Assembly: GCA_036802685.1 (NCBI GenBank)
Contig: DAIRVS010000047.1
Span: forward strand, 1 to 26,617
DNA length: 26,617 nucleotides
Reading direction: 5' to 3'
From: HGW-17 sp938004375
GTDB lineage: Bacteria > Myxococcota_A > Polyangia > HGW-17
Shown here in pieces: positions 1 through 8,180 of this stretch. A program made the position numbers and the translations under genes. Position 1 is the stretch's first letter, and every line of letters begins with the position of its first letter. Below the pieces are notes generated by a model. It saw nothing but the letters and a program-made list of their open reading frames with translations, had not been told where the DNA came from and made no database searches.

Positions 1-611
1 AGGGCGACCGGCAGCAGGTGGAGCTGGTCCCGCTCCAAGGCGTCGAGGTAACGGGCGGTGATCACCGGGGTGCCCGTGAGCTCGAGCCGCAGACCGGGCT
101 TCTCCAGACGGGTGAGGAGCTCGCCGAGGAGTCGCTCGAGCTCCCGCCAGGAGGCCAGGTGGCTTTGTTTCCGCGGGACGGACGCTGAGATCAGGAAGAT
201 GTCCCGCGAGGGGTTCCACAGCAGGTTCTCGAACAGGGGGTTGCGCGACAGGAGCCCGCCGAGCTCGTCGGGCCTGCCGCAGTCGACGCCGGGCACCACG
301 GAGCCGTACCACAGGATGCGCTCGAGGCCCAGCCGATGCAGATCGGCGGCGAGGCGCTCGAGGGCCAGGCAGCCCGGTCCGTCGGCCCGCAGACCGCGGA
401 CGACGAGCGTGACCTGTTCGTCCTGGCGGGCGAACGTCGCCTTGAAGAAGGCATACTGGTCCCGGGTGCTCCCGGAGAGGACGTACAGGCGCTCGAGGCG
501 GAAGTCCGCCTCCAGGCGGGGCAGGAGCGGGGCGAAGAGCGAGGTGACGAGCAGGGCGGCGAGCACCACCGCCCGGCGCCGCCGGACGAGGGCGGCGAAG
601 AAGCGGGTCAT
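1..611 (-). CDS. RND/MMPL-family exporter, N-terminal part (runs off the window start)
   Basis: This frame is open from an ATG at 611 down to base 1, so only the first ~203 residues are visible. The N-terminus (MTRFFAALVRRRRAVVLAAL) is a short basic stretch followed by a hydrophobic segment, as in the first transmembrane helix of RND-superfamily exporters. The following soluble part resembles the first periplasmic loop: an LERLYVLSGS segment after the helix, and near the visible end a GTPVITARYLDALERDQ stretch, the type of sequence that precedes the second membrane block in MMPL/RND proteins. The start codon overlaps the stop of the upstream radical SAM gene (ATGA at 608-611), which implies translational coupling. 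It probably moves a lipid or hydrophobic product across the inner membrane, but the substrate cannot be read here. The family call is firm in style but rests on a fragment. Confidence 0.75.
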   Translation of the reverse strand, partial: MTRFFAALVRRRRAVVLAALLVTSLFAPLLPRLEADFRLERLYVLSGSTRDQYAFFKATFARQDEQVTLVVRGLRADGPGCLALERLAADLHRLGLERILWYGSVVPGVDCGRPDELGGLLSRNPLFENLLWNPSRDIFLISASVPRKQSHLASWRELERLLGELLTRLEKPGLRLELTGTPVITARYLDALERDQLHLLPVA

Positions 612-1771
612 GGCCGCTCCCGTCGCAGGGCCGCCGAGAGCAGCCGATGCCCCGCGCAGGTCTCCGGGTCGGGATCGGCGCGCAGGCGGGCGAGAATCGC
701 GGCGAGGTCGCCGTCCTGGATGCGGCCGTAGGATTGGGACAGGAACGGGCATCGGCGCACGTCCCCGGCGGGATCGACGTACAGGAAGGAGCGTCCGCCC
801 TGGCAGCCTCGGAGGGCCTCCCAGACGTCGGGGGTGTACACCAGGGGGCCTCGGCCCGCCCCGACGCTCATGCGTCGGGCCAGGCGGTGCAGGCGCAGGT
901 GCTCCTCCACGGTGAAGGGCTCAAGTCCGGGCGGCAGCTCGGCGCCCTGGGGCCGCGGGGCGTAGCAGTTCACGAAGGCGGCGCCGTGGCCTCCCAGGGC
1001 GTCGATGAAACGAAAAAAGGCGGCCTGTTCGAGTAGGGGACGAGAGATGACCGCGTTGACCGCCGCGAGGAGCCCCACGCGGCGGGCGTCACCCAGGGCA
1101 CGCAACGCCGTGGCGTGGGCGTTCGCGGTGCCCTTGATGCCGTCGGTCACGGCCGGGTCTTCGTGGTCGAGGCCGATCATCACGCCGTCGAGGCCGGCGG
1201 CGGCCAGCGTCCGCAGCCGCTCGGGGGTGAGGCCGGCGCCGGTGGTGAGGAGCCAGAAGCGCAGGTCCCGGCCCCGGCATTGGGTGAGGAGCTCGGCGAT
1301 GTCCCCCGAGCGCAGGGCGGGCTCTCCGCCGGACAGGTGGAACGTGCGCACGCCCAGGTCGGCCAGGTCCTTGACGGTGCGGGCGAGGAGCGCCACGGAG
1401 GGCTCGGGCGTGTCCGCCGGAGGCTGTCGGACGTAGCAGTACGGGCAGCGGTGGGGGCAGCGCGCGGTGAGCGAGAGGATGGCGGTGACGGGGCCGGCTT
1501 CGAAGCCGCCGAGGGCGGACACCAGGCAGTCCAGGAAGGCGCCGGTGTCCAGCGGCGGCAGGTCGGGGACCGCCCACACGTGGCCGCCGTGGCGCACCAG
1601 CCGGCCGGGCGACTGGTCCATCCCGCGCGCGCCGAGCGCGGCGCGCAGCAGATCCGACGAGGCCCGGGCGAGGCCGCGCTCGCGTCCCAGGCGCCTGAAA
1701 AGGCGCAGGCCCAGGCGGGAGAGAAACCACGCGCGTTCAGGCCCCGTGAGGAAAGTGGTCGTAAGGTCCAA
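608..1771 (-). CDS. Radical SAM protein with SPASM-like C-terminal region
   Basis: The 387-residue product has the radical SAM cluster motif CxxxCxxC at C105, C109 and C112 (ARCPHRCPYCYV), followed by a LSGGEPAL motif that matches the GGEP SAM-binding segment. The C-terminal part has CQGGRSFLYVDPAGDVRRCPF and a later Cys, which resembles the SPASM/Twitch auxiliary-cluster region of peptide- and heme-modifying enzymes. About 90 residues precede the radical SAM core; they are Arg/Leu-rich and not recognised. The ATG at 1771 lies 34 bases after the end of the NlpC-like gene, and the stop overlaps the RND exporter start, so it belongs to the same operon. The substrate is unknown. No short precursor-peptide ORF is evident in the neighbouring gaps, so a role in modifying a neighbour-encoded peptide is unsupported; modification of a secreted neighbour or of an exported small molecule is possible. 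Confidence 0.85.
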   Translation of the reverse strand: MDLTTTFLTGPERAWFLSRLGLRLFRRLGRERGLARASSDLLRAALGARGMDQSPGRLVRHGGHVWAVPDLPPLDTGAFLDCLVSALGGFEAGPVTAILSLTARCPHRCPYCYVRQPPADTPEPSVALLARTVKDLADLGVRTFHLSGGEPALRSGDIAELLTQCRGRDLRFWLLTTGAGLTPERLRTLAAAGLDGVMIGLDHEDPAVTDGIKGTANAHATALRALGDARRVGLLAAVNAVISRPLLEQAAFFRFIDALGGHGAAFVNCYAPRPQGAELPPGLEPFTVEEHLRLHRLARRMSVGAGRGPLVYTPDVWEALRGCQGGRSFLYVDPAGDVRRCPFLSQSYGRIQDGDLAAILARLRADPDPETCAGHRLLSAALRRERP

Positions 1772-1804
1772 GAAACACTCCTCGGGTCGGGCGGGTCGGA
1801 CGGG

Positions 1805-2935
1805 TCAGGACCGTCGAACCAGTCTGACACGTCCGACGAGCAAAGCAAGGAGCAGGAACCAAATCATCGCTTTTCCGTGGGTTCCGCCGCCGCCGGCGGC
1901 GCAGGCGCAGCCGTCCTCGGTGGTGGTGTGACCGGGATCCTCCGGGTCGTCGTCCCCGTTGCAGGTCTGGTCCGGCCAGGTGGAGCCCGGCGTGACGCAG
2001 CGCACCGCGCCGTCGAGGCAGGCGGAGACGCCCTCGCCACATTGGTTCAGGCAGGGATAGCCCTCTCCCAGGGTGACGGCGGTCCCGTTGTCCGTGAGCC
2101 CGTCACAGTCGTTGTCCTCGCCGTCGCACACCTCGGTGCCCGGGGCGCCGGGCGTGCAGGTCAGCCAGCCGGCCACGCAGCGGCGGGTCCCCCGGGCACA
2201 GACGCCCTGGGCGTCGCCGCCGACCTCGCAGGCGGCGTCCGGCCCTTGGGGATCGGGGCCGTCGCAGTCGGACCACCCCGTCCACATGCACCCCACGCAC
2301 GAGCGAACGCGGGTGCCGCAGTCGCCGCATGCCTCGCTCTCGGTCTGGCCCTCCTCGCACGTGCAGGTCGTGAGGCTGACGCGCCGGGCGCCGGAGTAGC
2401 TCGACGAGAACGTCCGGCTCTGGTTCACGATGCCGTAGGTGCAGCCCTTGGCCTCGACGACCTCGTGCTCGCCGTAGGCGTCCTCGAAGTCCATGACCAG
2501 AATCACGTGGGACGAACTGGCCACGGCGTCGGCCGGGCGCAGGTCGTTCATGGACACGACGTCCCAGTAGGCGTGGTCGGCGGTGAAGCTCGAGGCCACG
2601 TAGCGGTCGACGCCGCAGGCATTGGTCTCGGTGGGGTTGGGCACGAGCCACGCCTTGGAGACGAAGCCGGAGCAGTCCGCGCCGTAGGTGCCCGAGTGGG
2701 TGCAGTCGGGGCAGCCGGTGGAGCCCGCGTCGGGGGTGCACACGCCGGGGGAGCAGGAGCTCAGGTTCGGCGCGCAGCCGTTGGAGCACCAGCACTCGCC
2801 GCCCCACCAGTAGGAGAACCCCACCGCGGAGTAGCCCCGGCACACGATGGCGTCGGGGGGCTCCTCGGGGGGCGCGGGGAAGGCGGTGCCGGGCAGGATC
2901 GACGCCAGGATCAGGATGGTCAGCGACAGTCTCAT
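1805..2935 (-). CDS. Secreted NlpC/P60-like cysteine peptidase with MopE-type Cys repeats and MYXO-CTERM-like tail
   Basis: The product is 376 residues if it starts at the ATG at 2935, whose ATGA overlaps the stop of the upstream propeller gene; an in-frame upstream ATG at 3055 would lack a signal peptide at its start. The N-terminus (MRLSLTILILASILPGTAFP) is a signal peptide. Residues ~35-165 look like an NlpC/P60 or CHAP fold: Cys88 in GADCSGFV, His143 in SSSHVILV, and a polar residue near HEVVEAKG. The second half is Cys-rich with CDGEDNDCDGLTDNG, the MopE-type motif common in myxobacterial surface proteins. The C-terminus has DGCACAAGGGG, a hydrophobic helix and a final VRRS, closely matching MYXO-CTERM sorting signals. 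It is thus probably a surface-anchored cell-wall-active or amide-cleaving enzyme. Family assignment of the catalytic domain is inferred from motif order only. Confidence 0.8.
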   Translation of the reverse strand: MRLSLTILILASILPGTAFPAPPEEPPDAIVCRGYSAVGFSYWWGGECWCSNGCAPNLSSCSPGVCTPDAGSTGCPDCTHSGTYGADCSGFVSKAWLVPNPTETNACGVDRYVASSFTADHAYWDVVSMNDLRPADAVASSSHVILVMDFEDAYGEHEVVEAKGCTYGIVNQSRTFSSSYSGARRVSLTTCTCEEGQTESEACGDCGTRVRSCVGCMWTGWSDCDGPDPQGPDAACEVGGDAQGVCARGTRRCVAGWLTCTPGAPGTEVCDGEDNDCDGLTDNGTAVTLGEGYPCLNQCGEGVSACLDGAVRCVTPGSTWPDQTCNGDDDPEDPGHTTTEDGCACAAGGGGTHGKAMIWFLLLALLVGRVRLVRRS

Positions 2936-3936
2936 GGCGTCCTTCCTTCCCACGTCACCACGTGCACGCCCTCCCAGGTGAAGAACATCTGCCAGGCCCG
3001 GCCGTCGGGCCCCAGGCGAAGCTCGCCGCGCTGGTCGAGCTCGGTGAGCGTCCACGGCGAGAACGAGAGGCCGGTCTCTTGCAGGTCCGCGTCGAGGCGG
3101 ACGATGCGGTACCGCTCGTCCTGCACGCGGAACGGGGAAACGGCGGAGAAGACGGCCTCGTGGAGCACGGCGAGCACGCCGCCACGGGCGGTGGCGTCCA
3201 GGGTGACGATCCGGCGCACGGGCCAGTCCCCGGTGACCAGCGCTTCGACGCCCGGAGCGCTGCCGTCACGCGGTCCCACCAGGAGGCGCGCCCCGCCGGC
3301 GCCCCGGTCGAGCTTGCCGATCAGCGCCCGACCATCGGGCGTCGGGCGTCCGAGCAGGACGGTCCGCTCGCAGGGCCGCATCGCGGCGTCGAGCACGCGG
3401 ACGCTGTGGCGATGGGAGACCTCGAGCCAGACGCCGTCGGGCCGTGGGATCAGCGCGGTGATGAGCCCCGGGTTTTCGATGCCGCGCCCGGCCAGGTCCA
3501 GCTCGGTGACGATCTCGCCGTCCCGGTCCAGGACCAGCAGGGTGCGGGAGACCAGCCGGTCCAGGGCCAGCACCAAGTGGCCGCCGGCTTCGGCGACGTC
3601 GTCGAAGGTGGTAGACGGCAGGGCGTAGGAGGCCAGAGGAACACCGGTGGGGTCGAAGTCCAGGATCCGCAGGTTCGCCTGATCCAGGACCAGGACGCCG
3701 CCGTCCGCCTTCACCGCGAAGCTCATGGGACCCCAGGAGTCCGACTCGTCCCCAAGGACGCGGCCGACGTCCTGGTCCCAGGCGAGGAAGAGAAACGGCC
3801 GGGCTTCAGCCGTGACGGACGTGGCGCCGGCGGTCACCGGGGTGGCGGCCGGCGTCGGGGTGGCGGCTGTGGCCAGCCACACCAGCAGCGCCGCGGACGC
3901 CGCCAGCGTCTTCAACAACGAACGAGTGGGCATCAA
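2932..3936 (-). CDS. Secreted beta-propeller-like (NHL/6-bladed type) protein
   Basis: The product is 334 residues from ATG 3936 (a second ATG follows at 3933). Residues 1-30 form a signal peptide ending in an Ala/Thr/Pro-rich segment, so the protein is exported. The body has repeated short strands of the form DGGVLVLDQANLRILDFDPTG, then GHLVLALDRL.. TLLVLDRDGEIV and PDGVWLEVSHRHSVRVLD, which read as successive propeller blades. No catalytic residues were recognised. It sits 32 bases downstream of the lipoprotein gene and overlaps the NlpC-like gene by ATGA, so it is co-expressed with the envelope genes around it. A scaffold or ligand-binding role in the periplasm or at the surface is likely for the fold class; the specific function is unknown. 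Confidence 0.7.
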   Translation of the reverse strand: MMPTRSLLKTLAASAALLVWLATAATPTPAATPVTAGATSVTAEARPFLFLAWDQDVGRVLGDESDSWGPMSFAVKADGGVLVLDQANLRILDFDPTGVPLASYALPSTTFDDVAEAGGHLVLALDRLVSRTLLVLDRDGEIVTELDLAGRGIENPGLITALIPRPDGVWLEVSHRHSVRVLDAAMRPCERTVLLGRPTPDGRALIGKLDRGAGGARLLVGPRDGSAPGVEALVTGDWPVRRIVTLDATARGGVLAVLHEAVFSAVSPFRVQDERYRIVRLDADLQETGLSFSPWTLTELDQRGELRLGPDGRAWQMFFTWEGVHVVTWEGRTP

Positions 3937-3968
3937 TCACCTGCCTTCCTTCCCCATCCATGGGGTCT

Positions 3969-5384
3969 CTACTGGTCCCCGAACAGGATCATCTCCGCGG
4001 GCGCGCCGCCCACGGTCACCGAGAGCCGGTAATCGACGCGGGTGTGGTCCGCGCACGCCTCGGACGTGCCGACGTAGATCTCCACCGAGTACAGGCCCGC
4101 CCGGGACGCGGTGAACGAGTGCGTGGGGCAGGACCACTGCGGGGGCGGATACGTGCAGTCAAAGTCGTCGTCGGCCTCGTGGAGTTCGACGCCGTCGGGG
4201 TCGCGCAGTCGCAGGCGAAGGTCGGCCGCCGTTTGCGCACTCACGGTGTCGGCCGAGGCCGTGACCTCGGCGCCGGCGGGTGCGAAGAACGCGAACCGGT
4301 CGAGGTATCCCGTGTGGCTGCAGCCGCCCAGCGCGGCCCCGGCCGGGCTGTCGGCGGCGAGGCCCAGGGTGAGGGTGGCCGTCCCCGCCGCGCCGTCGGT
4401 GGCGCCGTCCACGAACAGGTCGTACCACAGGCCCTCGACGGCCTCGAAGCGCAGCCAGGACGCCGGGGCGAGGGGCGCTGGGCCGTCGTCACAGCCGATC
4501 TCGGCCTCGGTGGAGGCGCAGAAGCTCGCGCCGTCGGGGTCGCCCTCGCGCAGGTGGAGCAGGGTGTCGAACGCGGTCGTCGGGTGCGCGGTGGTGGCGA
4601 TCCACTCGCCGGTGACCGGCGCGACGAAGGTCATCCGGGCTTCGGGGGCCGCGGCGCCTCCGCAGGTGCCCGCCAGGGTCCCCGTGCCGCCGGTGGTGTC
4701 CACCGGGAAGCGATCGCCCGAGAGCAGCCTCCCCGTGAGCTCGCTGGCCGTCCCCAACCCGTCGCAGGCGCCCCTGCGCCGCAGCTGCAGGGCGAACACG
4801 TCGTCCTCCCCGCCGGCGGTCTCGACGACCACCACGTACGCCGAGAGCGCCTGCACCGTCACGACCAACTCGGTGCCTCCGGCCGCCGGGACCGCGCAGC
4901 CGATGGGGTTCCCGTCGCAGGTGTCCTGGCGGACCTCGAGGACGGTGGCGGTGTTCGTGGACGGGTGGAGGGTGGAGACGACGAGCTCACCGGCGAAGTC
5001 GGGGGTGAAGGACAGGTACACCTCACGACCGCCGGGGAAGCCACCGCACGAGGGACCGCCCGCGTCCCGCCCGAGGGCCGGGTACCCGTAGAACAGGGTC
5101 CCCGTGGCGAGGTTAGGTGAAAGGTCGGCCGTGAGGGCGCAGTCGACGACGCAGTCGTCGGCGCAGGACTCCGCGGTCTCCCCGGGAGCCGTGCAGAGGC
5201 CGTCACCGCACACGGCCGGACAGTCCTCCGGGCAGGTCGCGGGGGACTCCTGCGGGGCGCACGTGCCGTCTTTGCAGACCGGTCCCGACGGGTTCGTTCC
5301 GTCGTCACAGGCGGCCAGCATCAGGCAACTCACGGCGATGAACGGAAGGTACAGGAGCATCATGGGGGATTTCGGGCGTCGCAT
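3969..5384 (-). CDS. Large Cys-rich lipoprotein with PPC-like beta domains
   Basis: The product is 471 residues from the ATG at 5384. The reading frame stays open upstream to 5708, but the sequence there is Arg/Pro-rich antisense of dacB, and the 5384 ATG directly gives a lipoprotein signal (hydrophobic LLYLPFIAVSCLMLAAC, lipid-modified Cys at residue 26). Residues ~35-85 hold two Cys-rich units, CKDGTC..CPEDC and CGDGLCTAPGETAESCADDC. After that come three similar segments of about 120 residues with the pattern 'aspartate-rich, TTAHPTTAFDTLLHLREG, GCDDG', which resemble bacterial pre-peptidase C-terminal (PPC) or related beta-sandwich domains. No enzyme motif was seen. It lies 44 bases after dacB. 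Function is unknown; a surface adhesin or substrate-binding role fits the architecture. Confidence 0.75.
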   Translation of the reverse strand: MRRPKSPMMLLYLPFIAVSCLMLAACDDGTNPSGPVCKDGTCAPQESPATCPEDCPAVCGDGLCTAPGETAESCADDCVVDCALTADLSPNLATGTLFYGYPALGRDAGGPSCGGFPGGREVYLSFTPDFAGELVVSTLHPSTNTATVLEVRQDTCDGNPIGCAVPAAGGTELVVTVQALSAYVVVVETAGGEDDVFALQLRRRGACDGLGTASELTGRLLSGDRFPVDTTGGTGTLAGTCGGAAAPEARMTFVAPVTGEWIATTAHPTTAFDTLLHLREGDPDGASFCASTEAEIGCDDGPAPLAPASWLRFEAVEGLWYDLFVDGATDGAAGTATLTLGLAADSPAGAALGGCSHTGYLDRFAFFAPAGAEVTASADTVSAQTAADLRLRLRDPDGVELHEADDDFDCTYPPPQWSCPTHSFTASRAGLYSVEIYVGTSEACADHTRVDYRLSVTVGGAPAEMILFGDQ

Positions 5385-5428
5385 GGAAGAACTGTCCCCC
5401 GATTGGGTGGATCTGTCAATAGTGGGCT

Positions 5429-6874
5429 TTACGGTTTCTGTCCCTTGAAGAACTTCGCCAGGGAGACGACGAGCTCGTCCTGCAGGGCGCGGGCGCCCTT
5501 GAGATCGCCGTTGATGCCGTCCTGCATGACTGCGAAGAGGATGGTCTTGTTGCCCTTGTGGATGTACCCGGCCAGGCAGGAGGCGTCGGCGAGGGTGCCG
5601 GTCTTGGCGTACACCACGTCCTCGGCGGCGGTCCCGGTGAAGCGCTTGTAGAGCGTGCCGTCCCGGCCGGGTCGGGGGAGGGAGTCGATCATCAGGGTCT
5701 GCAGCCACGGGAGCGTGGAGAACTGCTCCATGGCCGAAGCCAGTGCCCTTGCGCTGATCTTGGAGTTGCCGAACAGGCCGGACCCGTTGGCCAGGACGAC
5801 CTGGTTGCGCCTCACCCCGGCGCGGGTGAGGAAGGCGTAGACCGCGTCCAGCCCCTTCTGGGTGGTGCCCGGCTCGCCGGTGAGCTGGGCGCCCAGCGCC
5901 TTGAGCAGGTTCTCCGCGTAGAAGTTGTTGCTGTGGCGGTTGGTGCCGCGCACGAGAGCGGCCAGCGTGTCGCTGACGTGGGAGACCAGGACTGGCACCT
6001 TGGCCGGGGTCTTGCCCCGGGCGAAGGTCTCGTCCACCGTGAAGCCGTTCTCCTTGAGCACCTGCAACAGGATGCCGTGGGCGAAGCGCGCCGAGTCGAA
6101 GGACCGGACGCGGTTGACCACCTTGGGCTCGGCGGCGGTGATGGTGCCCTTGGCCTTGATCTGCAGCACGTCACCACGGGTCTCGGTCACGAAGCGGAGG
6201 TCCTCCTTCGTCCCGACAGTCACCTCGCTCGAGCAGGTGTGATAGGGGCTCGCGGGCAGGCAGGTGATGGTGACCTCTTCCCATTTGATCTCCAGAGTGA
6301 CGGTGATGGCGTTGCCCTCCACCGTGGTGGGCGTAGGCAGCGCCAGGAAACCCTCGTTGCCCCGGGAGAACTGGAAGCCGGCCGGCTTCTGTCTGTCGAA
6401 GTAGGTGTCGTCGATGACCACGCCCTTCGGGATCTTGCGCACCCCTTTGGCCTTGAGCTGGCGCACGAGGGTGGAGAGATTATCCAGGGTCATCGAGGGA
6501 TCCCCGTTGCCCCGCCAGTACAACGGGGTAGTGAGGGTGTCCCTCTGGAGCTCGCCGAGCAGGCTGGACGTGAATCTGTAGGACGCCCCCATGTGACGCA
6601 GCACGACGCCGGTGGAGAGGATCTTCAGACAGGAGGCCGGCACCATGGGCGTGTCGAGGTTGTGGCCGAAGATGCGCTTGTTCATCCCGCTCCAGCGGGC
6701 ATAAGCGGCCTTGCGGCCGGCCGTGCGATCCTTCTGGATGAGCCGGTTCCACTTCCTCACCAGTTCGGCTTCCTGGGTCCAGCCGGTTCGGGGAATGGCC
6801 AGGGACAAGGCGAGGGCCGGTGCCAGGAAGAACCATGACTTGACGATGCGGAGGCGATCCATTATTTTGCGCAT
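5429..6874 (-). CDS. dacB: D-alanyl-D-alanine carboxypeptidase/endopeptidase, PBP4 (DacB) family
   Basis: This periplasmic serine enzyme trims the terminal D-Ala of peptidoglycan stem peptides and cleaves D-Ala-mDAP cross-links. All three penicillin-binding motifs are visible, numbering from the ATG at 6874: SxxK at S81-K84 (PASCLKIL), SxN at S315 (HSNNFYAENLLK) and KTG at K424 (YAKTGTLADAS). The length, 481 residues, is that of E. coli PBP4 (477). The N-terminus has a hydrophobic signal segment (SWFFLAPALALSLAIP). Start choice is open: ATGs at 6910, 6901, 6874 and 6862 are in frame. The 6910 and 6901 starts would overlap the divergent AICAR formyltransferase start, so 6874 or 6862 is preferred; neither has a strong ribosome-binding site. 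It is the first gene of the minus-strand envelope operon. Confidence 0.93.
   Translation of the reverse strand: MRKIMDRLRIVKSWFFLAPALALSLAIPRTGWTQEAELVRKWNRLIQKDRTAGRKAAYARWSGMNKRIFGHNLDTPMVPASCLKILSTGVVLRHMGASYRFTSSLLGELQRDTLTTPLYWRGNGDPSMTLDNLSTLVRQLKAKGVRKIPKGVVIDDTYFDRQKPAGFQFSRGNEGFLALPTPTTVEGNAITVTLEIKWEEVTITCLPASPYHTCSSEVTVGTKEDLRFVTETRGDVLQIKAKGTITAAEPKVVNRVRSFDSARFAHGILLQVLKENGFTVDETFARGKTPAKVPVLVSHVSDTLAALVRGTNRHSNNFYAENLLKALGAQLTGEPGTTQKGLDAVYAFLTRAGVRRNQVVLANGSGLFGNSKISARALASAMEQFSTLPWLQTLMIDSLPRPGRDGTLYKRFTGTAAEDVVYAKTGTLADASCLAGYIHKGNKTILFAVMQDGINGDLKGARALQDELVVSLAKFFKGQKP
6840..6868 (+). promoter_or_regulatory. Sigma-70-type promoter for the AICARFT-fxsA-rpoH-rsmI operon
   Basis: TTGACG (6840-6845) and TATTTT (6863-6868) are separated by exactly 17 bases. 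The expected transcription start is near 6875, leaving a ~25-base leader with a GAAGG ribosome-binding element before the ATG at 6900. The promoter lies inside the 5' coding region of the divergent dacB gene, so the two transcription units overlap head to head. Inferred from sequence only. Confidence 0.55.
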
Positions 6875-6899
6875 GCTTTTTCCCGAAGGCGGTGTGTTC

Positions 6900-8180
6900 A
6901 TGTCATCCATTCGTAAAGCCTACAAGACCATCCTGAAGGACCCGTTCCCGACCGAACTCTTCCTCGAGGTCGCCGGGCAGCGTCTTCATTTCCGGAAACG
7001 CCAGTGGACGCTCCCGGGCGACGACGGCGCGCCGCGCACCGAGGGGTTGCGTTACGGTGACAACCCCGACCAGCCGGCCGCGCTCTATCGGTGGACCGAG
7101 GGCGAGCTCACGCTGGAGGGGAACACGCTGGCCCCGGGCGGCGCCCTGGTCTCCGGACTCACCGAAGCCCATTTTATTCAGTTCGGCAAACACCCCGGCA
7201 AGACCAACCTCACCGATCTGGACGCGGGCATCCGCATCCTGACGCCGCTGGCGGCCTCCCCCGCCGCGGTGATCATCAAGCACAACAACCCCTGCGGCGT
7301 TGCGTGCGCGGACAATATACTACAGGCGTACGAAAACGCCTATTTTGCGGACCGGATCGCCGCCATGGGCGGTTGCATCGTGCTCAACCGGCCGGTGGAC
7401 GAGGGCTGCGCGCGGGCCATCGCCGGGCAGTACGCCGAGGTCGTCGCCGCCCCGGAGTACGAGGACGGGGCCGTCGGAATCCTGAAGGCCCGCGAGAACC
7501 TGCGCATCATCAGGCTGCCCGAGCTCGACGCCCTCGAGGGTCGCGCCGACGAGCTGGAGCTGCACCTGTCGTCCACCTCCGACGGCGGGATCATCCTTCA
7601 ACTGGCCCAGCTCCCCCGGGTGCGCTCGACGGCCGACTTCGTCCCGGCCGAGCACGCCCACAAGGGCACAGTCCACCGGGTCGGTCGCGCGCCCACCGAG
7701 GCCGAGCTCTCCGACCTGTTCATGGCCTGGCACGTGTGCGCCAACGTCACCTCGAACGCGATCGTGATGGTTCGCGACCGCGTGACCACGGCCATCGGCA
7801 CCGGCGAGCAGGATCGCGTCGGCGCGGTGCGCCTGGCCATCGAGAAAGCGTACACCAAGCGCGCCGACCAACTGGCCTTCGAGCGGCACGGGAGCTCGAT
7901 CTTCGAACTGGAGCTGGCCGTGAGCCAGGGTCGTGTCACCGTCGCCGAGCTCGAGGATCTGAAGGCGAGGGTGCGGGAAGAAAAGGGCGGTCTCGCCGGT
8001 TCGGTCATGGCCTCGGACGGGTTCTTCCCGTTCCGGGACGCCGTCGACACCGCCTGCGCCCAGGGCGTGACCGCGTTCGCCGAGCCGGGGGGCGCCATGC
8101 GCGACCACGAGGTGATCGACGCGTGCAACGAGCACGGGGCCGCTCTCGTGTTCACCAACCAGAGGGTCTTCAGACATTGA
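6900..8180 (+). CDS. purH: Stand-alone AICAR formyltransferase (PurH C-terminal domain only)
   Basis: The 426-residue product matches the AICAR transformylase half of bifunctional PurH, which transfers a formyl group from 10-formyl-THF to AICAR in the last-but-one step of IMP synthesis. Diagnostic segments are RYGDNPDQPAALYR (51-64), the catalytic Lys-His in IIKHNNPCGVACA (K127, H128), ANVTSNAIV and a C-terminal MASDGFFPFRD. The ~200-residue MGS-like IMP cyclohydrolase domain that precedes this in bifunctional PurH is absent: the protein begins with only ~50 residues before YGDNPDQ. So another gene must supply IMP cyclohydrolase. The ATG at 6900 is preferred over upstream in-frame starts that would run through antisense dacB; a GAAGG element precedes it. 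Its stop overlaps the fxsA TTG start. The purH symbol is by homology to one half of the classical enzyme. Confidence 0.93.
   Translation: MSSIRKAYKTILKDPFPTELFLEVAGQRLHFRKRQWTLPGDDGAPRTEGLRYGDNPDQPAALYRWTEGELTLEGNTLAPGGALVSGLTEAHFIQFGKHPGKTNLTDLDAGIRILTPLAASPAAVIIKHNNPCGVACADNILQAYENAYFADRIAAMGGCIVLNRPVDEGCARAIAGQYAEVVAAPEYEDGAVGILKARENLRIIRLPELDALEGRADELELHLSSTSDGGIILQLAQLPRVRSTADFVPAEHAHKGTVHRVGRAPTEAELSDLFMAWHVCANVTSNAIVMVRDRVTTAIGTGEQDRVGAVRLAIEKAYTKRADQLAFERHGSSIFELELAVSQGRVTVAELEDLKARVREEKGGLAGSVMASDGFFPFRDAVDTACAQGVTAFAEPGGAMRDHEVIDACNEHGAALVFTNQRVFRH

Noticed and set aside
1772..1804. Precursor peptide gene for the radical SAM enzyme
   Set aside because: The 33-bp gap has no room for one and no short ORF with a leader/core pattern was seen in neighbouring gaps.
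1115..3628. Long plus-strand open frame of 837 codons
   Set aside because: It runs antisense to the radical SAM, NlpC-like and propeller genes, is Gly/Ala/Val/Arg-rich with no domain, and is a by-product of high GC content.
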